Origin: Minisyncoccota bacterium
GTDB lineage: Bacteria; Patescibacteriota; Minisyncoccia; Phycocordibacterales; UBA2100
DNA: 14,545 bases
Assembly (NCBI GenBank): GCA_016763615.1
Contig: JAESTJ010000028.1
Coordinates: 1-14,545, forward strand
Direction: 5' to 3'
In this document: positions 5,959-13,260 of the stretch, piece after piece
Position numbering within the stretch: position 1 is the first letter of the stretch
Layout of the letters: every line of letters starts with the position of its first letter
Notes under the pieces: generated by a model
Told to the model about the DNA's origin: nothing
What the model saw: the letters and a program-made list of their open reading frames with translations, nothing else
Databases searched by the model: none
Position numbers and translations under genes: made by a program

Positions 5959-6855
5959 ATGTCAAACCGACACACCGCACGTTCAGTTGTACTTCAAACT
6001 CTATTCGAGCTCGACTCGGAGGGTATGGATCGCACTCGATCTGAAGACATCCTCAAAGGCAATGCTAGTGAATTTGCTCCAAACTCAAACTTGTTTCCAT
6101 TCATGAAACAGTTGCTCGATACTACTCTTGCGAAGCAATCTGAAATCGACGCAATCATAATTAAAGCTGCGCCCGACTGGCCACTTGAAAAAATCGCTCT
6201 CACTGACCGTAATGTATTGCGTATTGGTCTTTCCGAACTTCTGTATTCAGACCGTGAGCAAGTGCCACCTAAGGTTGCTATTAATGAAGCTATCGAACTT
6301 GCTAAGGAATTTGGTGGAGAATCGAGCGGGCGTTTTGTAAATGGTGTACTCGGTGCAGTATACAAAGAAATGGGAGAGCCTGGAAAAAATGAAACTGCTC
6401 AAAAGAAAAAAGAGATTGACGAAAAAGATATGCGCACTGAAGAGCTTGTCGGAGCTATCGTATATGCTGAAGAGAAAGGAGCTCTCTACGTAGCATTGGT
6501 ACACGACGTTTTTGGGCATTGGACACTATGCAAAGGAAAACTCAAAGACGGAGAAAAGCCTGAAGATGGGGTAATACGCAAAGTAAAAGAGGAGGTAGGA
6601 CTCACGACTACGGTAGAGGATGAATTAGGTGAGAATACGTATATAGCGTCAGATCCTGAAGAAGGTAAAAAGAAGCGTCATGGTACCTATTTCTTGGTAA
6701 AAGCTCCTTTTGATGAATTAACATTAAAGAGCGAGGGAGGACTTGATGATGCACAATGGTTTAAATTAGCTGACATTGTTGAACTCAATTTTTATGATGA
6801 TATTTTGCCAGTAATCACTCGCGCGGTAAACATTTTGGCTCAACATCGCACCTAA
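5959..6855 (+). CDS. nusB: NusB antitermination factor fused to a C-terminal Nudix domain
   Basis: 298 aa against about 140 for normal NusB. Residues 1-138 are NusB: helical, starting NRHTARSVVLQTLFELD, with the typical WPLEKIALTDRNVLRIGLSELL and PPKVAINEAIELAKEFG...RFVNGVLGAV. NusB binds boxA RNA with S10 and supports rRNA transcription. A charged linker (139-160) leads to a Nudix domain (about 161-298) with G193-x5-E199-x7-R207-K208-V-K-E211-E212-V-G214-L215. The Nudix box is complete except that the Glu of REUxEE is Lys208; in MutT that Glu is a metal ligand, so hydrolase activity is in doubt. WTLCKGK before the box resembles the diadenosine-polyphosphate or mRNA-cap type (WxLPKG). No Shine-Dalgarno sequence. 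rnc follows 28 nt downstream, probably in the same operon. Confidence 0.92.
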   Translation: MSNRHTARSVVLQTLFELDSEGMDRTRSEDILKGNASEFAPNSNLFPFMKQLLDTTLAKQSEIDAIIIKAAPDWPLEKIALTDRNVLRIGLSELLYSDREQVPPKVAINEAIELAKEFGGESSGRFVNGVLGAVYKEMGEPGKNETAQKKKEIDEKDMRTEELVGAIVYAEEKGALYVALVHDVFGHWTLCKGKLKDGEKPEDGVIRKVKEEVGLTTTVEDELGENTYIASDPEEGKKKRHGTYFLVKAPFDELTLKSEGGLDDAQWFKLADIVELNFYDDILPVITRAVNILAQHRT

Positions 6856-6883
6856 AGCGAATTAATGCTAACGTAAATCACGT

Positions 6884-7573
6884 ATGATAGATTTCTCAGC
6901 ATTTGAAAAGAGCGTCGGATTCACGTTCAAAGATAAGGAGTTATTGAAAACTGCATTTACGCATCGTTCATATTTGAATGAGAATCGAGGTACAGTAAAG
7001 GCGCATAATGAGCGGCTTGAGTTTTTGGGTGACGCCGTTCTCGAACTGGTAATAACTGACTTTCTATTTGAAAAATATCCAGAGCGCCCCGAAGGCGAGC
7101 TTACTGCTTTTCGAGCTTCTTTGGTGAATACACAAAGCATCTCCTCAGCTGCAAAGGAACTCAATATGAATGATTTTTTGCTTCTCTCACGAGGTGAATC
7201 TAAAGACACAGGTCGTGCGCGACAGTTCATTCTGGCAAATACTTTCGAAGCATTTATTGGAGCATTGTATCTTGATCAAAAATATGATGCAGCTAAGAAG
7301 TTTATTGAAAATACTTTGTTTGGAAAAATCGACAAGATAGTGGCGGAGCGACTCTGGCAAGATGCAAAAAGTACCTTCCAAGAAAAAACACAAGAAGAAT
7401 ATTCAGTGACGCCGTCGTATAAATTAGTTAGGGAAGCTGGTCCTGATCACGATAAGAAATTTATTGTCTCAGCTCAAATAAAAAATGAAGCCATTGCACA
7501 AGGTGAAGGCCGCTCGAAACAGGAGGCGGAACAGGAGGCGGCGAGGGCGGCCCTAGCCATCAAAGGCTGGTAA
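6884..7573 (+). CDS. rnc: ribonuclease III
   Basis: Cuts double-stranded RNA, including rRNA precursors. It is 229 aa, a normal length. The catalytic domain (about 1-150) has HNERLEFLGDAVLELVI (41-57) with E43, E46 and D50, and FILANTFEAFIGALYLD (115-131) with E122. The position of E. coli Asp114 is Asn119 here, a substitution I believe is common outside proteobacteria. A double-stranded RNA-binding domain (about 159-228) ends with GEGRSKQEAEQEAARAAL. The gene lies 28 nt after nusB, so two rRNA-maturation factors are co-transcribed. The rnc-smc order known from Firmicutes is kept, but a minus-strand gene has come between them. Confidence 0.96.
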   Translation: MIDFSAFEKSVGFTFKDKELLKTAFTHRSYLNENRGTVKAHNERLEFLGDAVLELVITDFLFEKYPERPEGELTAFRASLVNTQSISSAAKELNMNDFLLLSRGESKDTGRARQFILANTFEAFIGALYLDQKYDAAKKFIENTLFGKIDKIVAERLWQDAKSTFQEKTQEEYSVTPSYKLVREAGPDHDKKFIVSAQIKNEAIAQGEGRSKQEAEQEAARAALAIKGW

Positions 7574-7598
7574 ATTCACACTGTTTTGGTGCATTGCG

Positions 7599-7746
7599 TT
7601 GTTGTATTTCTCAAAAACTCTTTCACTGTGTGTTTACACAGCACCACAGGAGCACTTCAGCTTTCATATTCCTTTTAGTCATTGAAAGTTTGGTCACTCA
7701 CTCACTTTTTCTCATATGCCTAGTAGAGCATCCAAAAATACAACAA
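7599..7746 (+). other. possible structured RNA or long rnc 3' UTR
   Basis: The stretch 7574-7763 has no gene. TTGTTGTATTT (7599-7609) and AAATACAACAA (7736-7746) form a perfect 11-bp long-range pair enclosing 126 nt. Within lie a 6-bp hairpin CTGTGT/ACACAG (7626-7641) and the pair CTTTCA/TGAAAG. A strong terminator follows 17 nt later. I see no signature of tmRNA, RNase P, SRP or 6S RNA. Confidence 0.35.
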
Positions 7747-7763
7747 ATTGAGTAAGGTAGAAT

Positions 7764-7810
7764 CACCTAAACCGCTAAAACGCCCTGCGTTTTAGCGGTT
7801 TAGGTGTTTT
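7764..7810 (+). terminator. very strong intrinsic terminator downstream of rnc
   Basis: A perfect 20-bp stem (7764-7783 with 7787-7806), starting CACCTAAACCGCTAAAACGC, loop CCT, followed by TTTT. The left arm has no preceding A-run, so it mainly serves the plus strand. Confidence 0.92.
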
Positions 7811-7820
7811 CATTAAAATG

Positions 7821-7854
7821 AAAATCCTTGCCTAATTTGAGGCAAGGATTTTTT
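7821..7854. terminator. bidirectional terminator between the rnc region and the minus-strand gene
   Basis: AAAATCCTTGCCT (7821-7833), loop AATTTG, AGGCAAGGATTTT (7840-7852) and two more T. A-rich and T-rich sides make it work both ways; it lies 28 nt beyond the stop of the 7882-8358 gene. Confidence 0.88.
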
Positions 7855-7881
7855 GCTGTGTATTACTCGACTGCAGCAGAG

Positions 7882-8358
7882 TTAATGAACAAAGACACCA
7901 TGGAACCAATCCTTGGGCATCTCGTGACACGGAATGCCGAGGCTGGTGAGAAGTTCGTATTCCCAAACTGAGCCTGTAGAAGACTTCCAACCAGGAAGAA
8001 AATAGCCGGCGGTGATGTGACCTGACCGGAATATTTTGGTGAAAAAATCATCCAGGATTTCCGTTTTGTACTCTCCGTCATCAGGATTATGCTGCGTGAT
8101 GCGCAGAATATCATTCTGAAAAATCGTTTGATCAAATACGTTGTGGCCGTGTGCATTCAAGATACGAATTCCGATACCGAAAACCATAAGGTTCTTTTCC
8201 ACGGTATCAAAACCTCCCGTAGCAATAGGTCCACAAACTTGAACCACGGGGAGGCTCCTTTGTTCACTGATTTTACTCAGTATTTCAAGTGCTATCGCGG
8301 CAAGAATCCGCAAGTCCGTGGCTTGTGCCATGGCATGTTGATGTCTCTCAATTTCCAT
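7882..8358 (-). CDS. DUF4406 / nucleoside 2-deoxyribosyltransferase-like protein
   Basis: 158 aa. From about residue 38 it has the look of the DUF4406/nucleoside-deoxyribosyltransferase-like fold: strand plus VCGPIATGGFD (41-51), a helix, IRILNAHGHNVFDQ (64-77), and LPGWKSSTGSVWEYELLTSLGI (121-142), with E133 in the place of the family's conserved Glu. The LPGW...S.G...E..L...LGI block is the strongest sign. Members bind nucleotides and some cleave N-glycosidic bonds, but the substrate here is unknown. The start at 8358 is set by AAAGGGAG on the minus strand about 6 nt upstream. It stands alone with its own promoter and terminator, divergent from smc. Such genes are frequent in phages, so an accessory origin is possible. 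Confidence 0.7.
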   Translation of the reverse strand: MEIERHQHAMAQATDLRILAAIALEILSKISEQRSLPVVQVCGPIATGGFDTVEKNLMVFGIGIRILNAHGHNVFDQTIFQNDILRITQHNPDDGEYKTEILDDFFTKIFRSGHITAGYFLPGWKSSTGSVWEYELLTSLGIPCHEMPKDWFHGVFVH

Positions 8359-8410
8359 TTCTCTCTCCCTTTAAGGTATTTTGGTTTGTGACTGATTTTT
8401 TTCTAGTCTT

Positions 8411-8440
8411 AATATGCACTATGTATGGTATGTTCGTCAA
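8411..8440 (-). promoter_or_regulatory. possible promoter of the DUF4406-like gene
   Basis: On the minus strand TTGACG (8435-8440), 18-nt spacer, CATATT (8411-8416), giving a leader of about 45 nt that includes the Shine-Dalgarno sequence. Confidence 0.35.
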
Positions 8441-8465
8441 ATTTCCGTACTGTGAGTACACCTCG

Positions 8466-8486
8466 GTAGTAGATGCGATATACTAC
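8466..8486 (+). promoter_or_regulatory. smc -10 box inside a small dyad; leaderless start
   Basis: TATACT (8479-8484) ends 6 nt before the smc ATG at 8491. It overlaps the right half of an inverted repeat GTAGTA (8466-8471) / TACTAC (8481-8486), which could be an operator. No good -35 is seen. Confidence 0.42.
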
Positions 8487-8490
8487 TGCC

Positions 8491-10653
8491 ATGCATCTCA
8501 AATCTATTCAACTTAGTGGGTTTAAGTCTTTTGCCCGCAAAAGTGAGCTTAGTTTCACCTCTCCCATAGCTGGAATTGTTGGCCCAAACGGCTCAGGTAA
8601 AAGCAATGCGGCTGAGGCATTTCGTTTTGTGCTTGGCGAACAGTCGATGAAGGCCTTACGTGGTAAACGTGGGACAGACATGATTTGGACAGGTAACGAC
8701 ACATTGGCGCGCGCAAATCGCGCACGAGTGTCGGTAGTATTCGACAATACACAACAGTTATTTGATATCGACTTCGACGAAGTGGTGATTGAACGTATCG
8801 TGCATCGTGATGGAGCGAACGAGTATTCCATCAATGGTAGTAAGGTGAGACTAAAGGATATTACAGCACTGCTCTCAAGTGCAAATATAGGCTCATCAGG
8901 ACATCATATTATTTCACAAGGAGAAGCGGATAGAATTTTAGGAGCATCTGAAAACGAACGTCGGGAAATGATAGAGGACGCTCTCGGGCTTAAAACCTAT
9001 CAATACAAAAAAACAGAAAGTGAAAAGAAACTTGAGAAGACCGCAGAAAACATGAAAGAGGTAAAGATTTTACGTCGAGAAATTGCTCCCCACCTTACAT
9101 TTCTGGAACGACAAATGAAGAAACTGGAACGAGCGCAAGAACTTAAAAACCAAATAAGAGCATCTCTCACCGTGTACATTTCACACGAACGTGCATATAT
9201 CGCTTCAGAGTCTTTGCGACTTCAGGGAGTTCGTAGCAAACCTATACAAGAGCTAGAGAATTTGCATCAGGAATTAATTCGAGTTGAAAAACCACAAACC
9301 CAGCAGAGTGAGAATGTAGCACTCCATGCGCTCGATGAGCGCATACGTAACATTGCGATGGAGAAAGGGAAGCTGGAGCACGCACGTGGCCGTTTAGAGG
9401 GTCAAATAACATTGGTTCAGAGCGGTACTGTGGGCAGTCAAGATGCAATTGAAAAGACGGCACATATTCCATTTACGAAAGTAGAGGAATTTTTAAATGA
9501 CGTTAGTGACAAGATACGTAAAACAGAAAACATACATAGTCTTATAGAGCGTATTAGTGATTTCCTGAACGAATTTCGCAATGCAAATGCATCTGAACCT
9601 TCGTCACAAGAAGAAGATTCATCCGAGCTTAAAGATTCTCTCACGGGAGAACTAATAGAAACAAAAGAGGCCCTCGCGGCTCTCAAAAGTGAAGAAGCGG
9701 CATTGTTAATTTCACGGACTAATGCGCTCAGCGCGATTTCGCAAGAGCAAAATAAGGTGAGGGAGTTGCAAAAGCACTATTTCGAAATCAAGGAACAAAA
9801 GCGCGATATAGAGAGAACACTAGAAGATATCGAACGTGAAGATGGTGTACTGCAGCAAACTAAAGAGAGACTTAAAAATATTGAGTGGAAGGCGCAAGAT
9901 AGTGGTTTAGAGATACAAAAAGTGGTAATCGACAATGTGAGAACTCGCTTTGAACAAGATGAGATTCTTAGTGAAATTCAAAGAAGCGAAGCGCGATTAG
10001 AGGAAGCAGGTTTTGTAGACGAGGATACAGTTCGTGAATACGAAGAAACACAAAAGCGTGATATTTTTCTAAAAAGGGAAGTTGAAGACCTCGAACAATC
10101 TACGAAGACGCTCCTTGCCGTCATAGGTGCACTTGATAGCGAATTATCTGAGCGTTTCAATGAGGGTCTTATAAAAATTAATTCTGAGTTTCAAAACTTT
10201 TTTGCGATGCTTTTTGATGGAGGAAATGCAACTCTCAATTTAGTAAAGAAAACTCGGAAGAACGAGGAAGGAGAGGAAGAAGAAGATGAAGAGGCAAAAG
10301 AGGGCATTGAAATTAAAGTGAAGTTACCAAGAAAGAAAGTTACCGCACTCGATGTGCTTTCAGGTGGTGAGCGCGCACTTACATCAATTGCACTTATCTT
10401 TGCAATGAGCCAGGTTAATCCCCCGCCGTTTATAATTCTTGATGAAACAGACGCAGCACTCGACGAAGCGAATTCTCGCAAGTATGCCGATATGGTTAAG
10501 ACTCTCGCACAGAAAAGCCAGCTTATTCTTATCACTCATAACCGACAAACTATGGAGGCGGCAGGAGAACTCTACGGGGTCACCATGGGAAATGATGGCA
10601 TCTCTAAATTACTTTCAGTAAAATTTGATGAAGCAGTCGGAGTGGCTAAATAA
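8491..10653 (+). CDS. smc: short SMC-family chromosome segregation ATPase without a recognisable hinge
   Basis: SMC proteins are ATP-driven chromosome organisers. The ATG at 8491 gives the typical N-terminus MHLKSIQLSGFKSFARKSEL; an in-frame ATG at 8473 would add six untypical residues. Walker A GPNGSGKSN (31-39), Q-loop ISQGEAD (141-147), coiled coil about 170-310 and 380-545, ABC signature LSGGERAL (623-630), Walker B FIILDETDAALDEAN (647-661) with catalytic E652, and H-loop THN (682-684). The length is 720 aa against about 1150-1200 for bacterial SMC. The middle (about 311-380) lacks the roughly 150-residue hinge and has no Rad50-type CxxC hook; it is a short helical and acidic stretch. 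An acidic insert (about 588-604) lies in the C-terminal head. No Shine-Dalgarno sequence. RecN or an SbcC-like ATPase is less likely, given the N-terminus and signature. Confidence 0.88.
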   Translation: MHLKSIQLSGFKSFARKSELSFTSPIAGIVGPNGSGKSNAAEAFRFVLGEQSMKALRGKRGTDMIWTGNDTLARANRARVSVVFDNTQQLFDIDFDEVVIERIVHRDGANEYSINGSKVRLKDITALLSSANIGSSGHHIISQGEADRILGASENERREMIEDALGLKTYQYKKTESEKKLEKTAENMKEVKILRREIAPHLTFLERQMKKLERAQELKNQIRASLTVYISHERAYIASESLRLQGVRSKPIQELENLHQELIRVEKPQTQQSENVALHALDERIRNIAMEKGKLEHARGRLEGQITLVQSGTVGSQDAIEKTAHIPFTKVEEFLNDVSDKIRKTENIHSLIERISDFLNEFRNANASEPSSQEEDSSELKDSLTGELIETKEALAALKSEEAALLISRTNALSAISQEQNKVRELQKHYFEIKEQKRDIERTLEDIEREDGVLQQTKERLKNIEWKAQDSGLEIQKVVIDNVRTRFEQDEILSEIQRSEARLEEAGFVDEDTVREYEETQKRDIFLKREVEDLEQSTKTLLAVIGALDSELSERFNEGLIKINSEFQNFFAMLFDGGNATLNLVKKTRKNEEGEEEEDEEAKEGIEIKVKLPRKKVTALDVLSGGERALTSIALIFAMSQVNPPPFIILDETDAALDEANSRKYADMVKTLAQKSQLILITHNRQTMEAAGELYGVTMGNDGISKLLSVKFDEAVGVAK

Positions 10654-11001
10654 ATTTTGTATGCCTAATAAAAGCGAACACCTAGCAGTCTTGGACCCGC
10701 TAGGTGTTTCTACTAAAGAGCACGACTCAATGTGTGTTTGTGACCTATACAGTCCTTCTCGTAAGAGTGGTTCGGCAATCATGCCGATCTCGTTGACTAG
10801 TGCGTCGCACTGGTCTTCAAGTTCTGGTGGATAGCGACACTCCTCATGGTCGAGACCGCCGAAGAGCTCGACTACTACAGTGACTCGGATGGAATCTGGG
10901 TATCGTTTTTCCAAGCTTGTAAGCAATCGGGCGAAATTAGACAGGTTATGTGAGTTGAAAAAACCTTTATGTGCGTCGTGATCGAATACAATTTCAGCCA
11001 T
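10615..11001 (-). CDS. hypothetical protein downstream of rnr
   Basis: 128 aa, family not recognised. The start at ATG 11001 is supported by GAAGGGAG on the minus strand about 7 nt upstream; the longer frame to 11058 begins with a weak TTG. Predicted mixed alpha/beta: MAEIVFDHDAH, a helix (SNFARLLTSLEKRY), strand RVTVVVELFGG, helix (PPELEDQCDALVNEIG). It lies 57 nt after the rnr stop on the same strand, so it is probably co-transcribed with it. The last 13 codons, stop included, overlap the smc 3' end (10615-10653) antisense, and a terminator-like hairpin (10677-10708) falls inside its coding part. The true end may therefore differ: in the next frame a TAG at 10713-10715 stops just before the hairpin. 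Confidence 0.55.
   Translation of the reverse strand: MAEIVFDHDAHKGFFNSHNLSNFARLLTSLEKRYPDSIRVTVVVELFGGLDHEECRYPPELEDQCDALVNEIGMIAEPLLREGLYRSQTHIESCSLVETPSGSKTARCSLLLGIQNLFSHSDCFIKFY
10677..10709. terminator. hairpin terminator after smc
   Basis: AACACCTAGC (10677-10686), 12-nt loop, GCTAGGTGTT (10699-10708), then T and C. The T-run is weak. It lies 24 nt after the smc stop and inside the convergent gene's frame. Confidence 0.55.
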
Positions 11002-11058
11002 TGGAAACTCCCTTCTCTGTGACTTACATGAATGTAACAGAAATTTTAGACATGACAA

Positions 11059-13026
11059 CTACACTACCTCCCAGTCAAGTTCGCGACCTTCAAGGTTCAC
11101 TTCTTTGAGTTTCATTTTAACCTCATCACCAATACGGTATGTTTTGCCAGACTTACGTCCAACCATCGAATATTGTTTTTCATTCAATTCGAACCAATCT
11201 CCTGGAATATCTTTCGCACGCACCAAGCCTTCGGCGTGCGTTCCATTTTCTGCAACGAACATACCACTTTTAGTAACACCAGAAACCTTTCCTTCGAATA
11301 CTTCTTCAAGGTGGGCGCTCATGTATTCTACTTGCTTAAACTTTATTGAATCGCGCTCGGCACGTACTGCTTCAACTTCTTTTTGGCTTGCGGCGATAGC
11401 TAATTGTCGATACGCCATTATTTCGGCATCAGGAATCGTAGTAGCGTTGTCAATATTTGCTAAGAGAAGTCGGTGCACCATCATGTCGGGGTAGCGGCGA
11501 ATAGGAGAGGTAAAGTGCGTGTAATGAGAAAAACCAAGGGAAAAGTGACCGATATTTTTATCACTGTACACAGCTTTTGCCATTGAGCGAAGGGTCGCCA
11601 TTTGTACCACTGCTTCTTCAGGATGACCTTTGATGTCACGCATAAGTTGTGCAAGATCTTTTGCTTCGATTTGGTGAGCTTCCTTATTCAGATGGTCGTG
11701 CCCAATAGCACGAAGGAACACGCTTAGTTCTGCGAGCTTGTCAGGGTCAGGTGCATCGTGAATACGATAGATGAACATGGAACTCGATGGGTTCTTTCCC
11801 TTACAGTGCTCGGCAATGTGTGTTGCTACAAATCGGTTCGCAAGAAGCATGAACTCTTCAATAAGCTTCATGGTGTCGAGGCGTTCTTTCACGTACGCTT
11901 TAATCGGTTTACCACTTTCATCGAGCTCAAATTCTATCTCCTCACTATCAAATTCTATTGCTCCTTTTTCAACTCGCTCTTTTCGGAGGGCACTCGATAA
12001 ATCCCATAACGAATATAAATCTTCAGCGAATTCAGCATCCGCTTTTGGAGTTGAGCCACGGGAATCCAAAAGGTCTTGAGCAGTTCTGTATGAAAAACGT
12101 TTATCTGAGCGGATAAGAGTTTTAGAAAAGCTGTGCTTGACCACCTGAGCCTTGCTGTCGAGCTCAAAAATAGCCCCAAACGCCCGTTTCTCTTCATTCG
12201 GGTTCAAGCTACATAAGTCGTTGGAAATAGCCTCAGGGAGCATCGGGATTGTTCTGTCTACCAAGTATACGGATGTTCCTCGTTTGCGAGCTTCGAGATC
12301 GAGCTTTGTTCCAGGGCGCACATAATGGGTGACGTCAGCGATGTGAATGCCGATTTCAAAGTTTCCATTTTCTAGCTTTTTTATTGAAAGTGCATCATCA
12401 AAATCTTTTGCATCATGAGGGTCAATAGTGAATGTGATGGTATCTCGAAAGTCTTTTCGCCACTTCATTTCACTTTCAGGAACTTCACGTTCATTCAAAA
12501 GTGTACGTGCCTCTTCTTCAATCCCATCTGAAAATCCGCTTTCAAAACCGCGACCAAGGAGAATGGCCTGCATTTCTGTTTCGTGTTCCCCTGCCTTACC
12601 TATCACTTCAAGCAATTTTGCTTGAGGTTCTACTTTGGGGTCATCCCACAAGGTGAGTTCTATGAGTGCTTTGTAACCTGACGCTGGAGTGTCTTCTGGT
12701 ACATTGGCTACTGCAAAACTATTACTAATACGAGGATTGTCGGACTTTAAAATCCATCCTCCTTTTTCTTTTGTAAGTATCCCAACGAATTGATTTCGTG
12801 CTCTTTCGATTATTTTGAGTACTTTTCCTGTGGCTCGTCTATCGTGCGCGCCTTTGGGAGAAATTTCTACTTCAACAGTGTCTCCATTGAGTGCAGTACT
12901 AACGTCAGTGCGCTCAATGAAGACGTCTTCAGGCAAATCTTCATGTGCGAAAAAACCAAGGCCGCCCTTGGTGATACTGATAATTCCTTGCATAGTGCTC
13001 TTGCTTCCTTTTTTGTTTTGTTGCAT
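11059..13026 (-). CDS. rnr: ribonuclease R (3'-5' exoribonuclease, RNB family)
   Basis: Degrades structured RNA and takes part in rRNA and tmRNA-linked turnover. It is 655 aa, shorter than E. coli RNase R (813) because it lacks the N-terminal helix-turn-helix region and the long basic tail. A cold-shock domain (about 13-75, GGLGFFAHEDLPEDVFIE) and a second OB part are followed by the RNB domain (about 190-520) with IDPHDAKDFDDA (201-212), giving catalytic D202, D208, D210 and D211, and HFTSPIRRYPDMMVHRLL (504-521). A C-terminal S1 domain spans about 575-655 (FEGKVSGVTKSGMFV). The ATG at 13026 has no Shine-Dalgarno sequence. The in-frame ATG at 12993 (MQGIISITKGG) has AAAGGAAG upstream and may be the real start. 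It is divergent from rpsP. Confidence 0.95.
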   Translation of the reverse strand: MQQNKKGSKSTMQGIISITKGGLGFFAHEDLPEDVFIERTDVSTALNGDTVEVEISPKGAHDRRATGKVLKIIERARNQFVGILTKEKGGWILKSDNPRISNSFAVANVPEDTPASGYKALIELTLWDDPKVEPQAKLLEVIGKAGEHETEMQAILLGRGFESGFSDGIEEEARTLLNEREVPESEMKWRKDFRDTITFTIDPHDAKDFDDALSIKKLENGNFEIGIHIADVTHYVRPGTKLDLEARKRGTSVYLVDRTIPMLPEAISNDLCSLNPNEEKRAFGAIFELDSKAQVVKHSFSKTLIRSDKRFSYRTAQDLLDSRGSTPKADAEFAEDLYSLWDLSSALRKERVEKGAIEFDSEEIEFELDESGKPIKAYVKERLDTMKLIEEFMLLANRFVATHIAEHCKGKNPSSSMFIYRIHDAPDPDKLAELSVFLRAIGHDHLNKEAHQIEAKDLAQLMRDIKGHPEEAVVQMATLRSMAKAVYSDKNIGHFSLGFSHYTHFTSPIRRYPDMMVHRLLLANIDNATTIPDAEIMAYRQLAIAASQKEVEAVRAERDSIKFKQVEYMSAHLEEVFEGKVSGVTKSGMFVAENGTHAEGLVRAKDIPGDWFELNEKQYSMVGRKSGKTYRIGDEVKMKLKEVNLEGRELDWEVV

Positions 13027-13098
13027 AACGTTCTATCAACAGTAATGAATGTAATTAATATGTTGCCACATGATAACATTCTTTTCAGTTGATCATTT

Positions 13099-13148
13099 AC
13101 TTCTCCTGAAAGAGAAGTTATGGGCGCTCCCTTATTTTAGGGGGCGTC
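13099..13148. repeat. two adjacent hairpins in the rnr/rpsP divergent spacer
   Basis: Stem 1: ACTTCTC (13099-13105) with GAGAAGT (13112-13118). Stem 2: GGCGCTCCCT (13123-13132) with AGGGGGCGTC (13139-13148), 10 pairs including two G-U on the plus-strand RNA, loop TATTTT. They lie upstream of the rpsP promoter, so they could be in the rnr leader or form a bidirectional barrier. Confidence 0.5.
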
Positions 13149-13197
13149 TAATAATATGGACTGAAAACTAAAGAAACTACAAAAGTACCGAGAAGTG

Positions 13198-13225
13198 TAG
13201 ACATTAAAAGATATTTCGGTATAGT
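13198..13225 (+). promoter_or_regulatory. rpsP promoter
   Basis: TAGACA (13198-13203), 16-nt spacer, TATAGT (13220-13225): 5 of 6 matches in each box. Predicted start near 13232, so the leader is about 29 nt. Confidence 0.7.
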
Positions 13226-13260
13226 TGCGCACATTCGTCTTAGGTGACGGGAATATAAAA

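Noticed and set aside
7232..7258. RNase III Asn119 in place of Asp as a sign of inactivity
   Set aside because: Glu43, Glu46, Asp50 and Glu122 are intact, and I believe ANxFEA is a common variant.
8089..8391. 100-codon plus-strand frame opposite the DUF4406-like gene
   Set aside because: The minus-strand frame has the Shine-Dalgarno sequence, family motif and terminator; this one has none.
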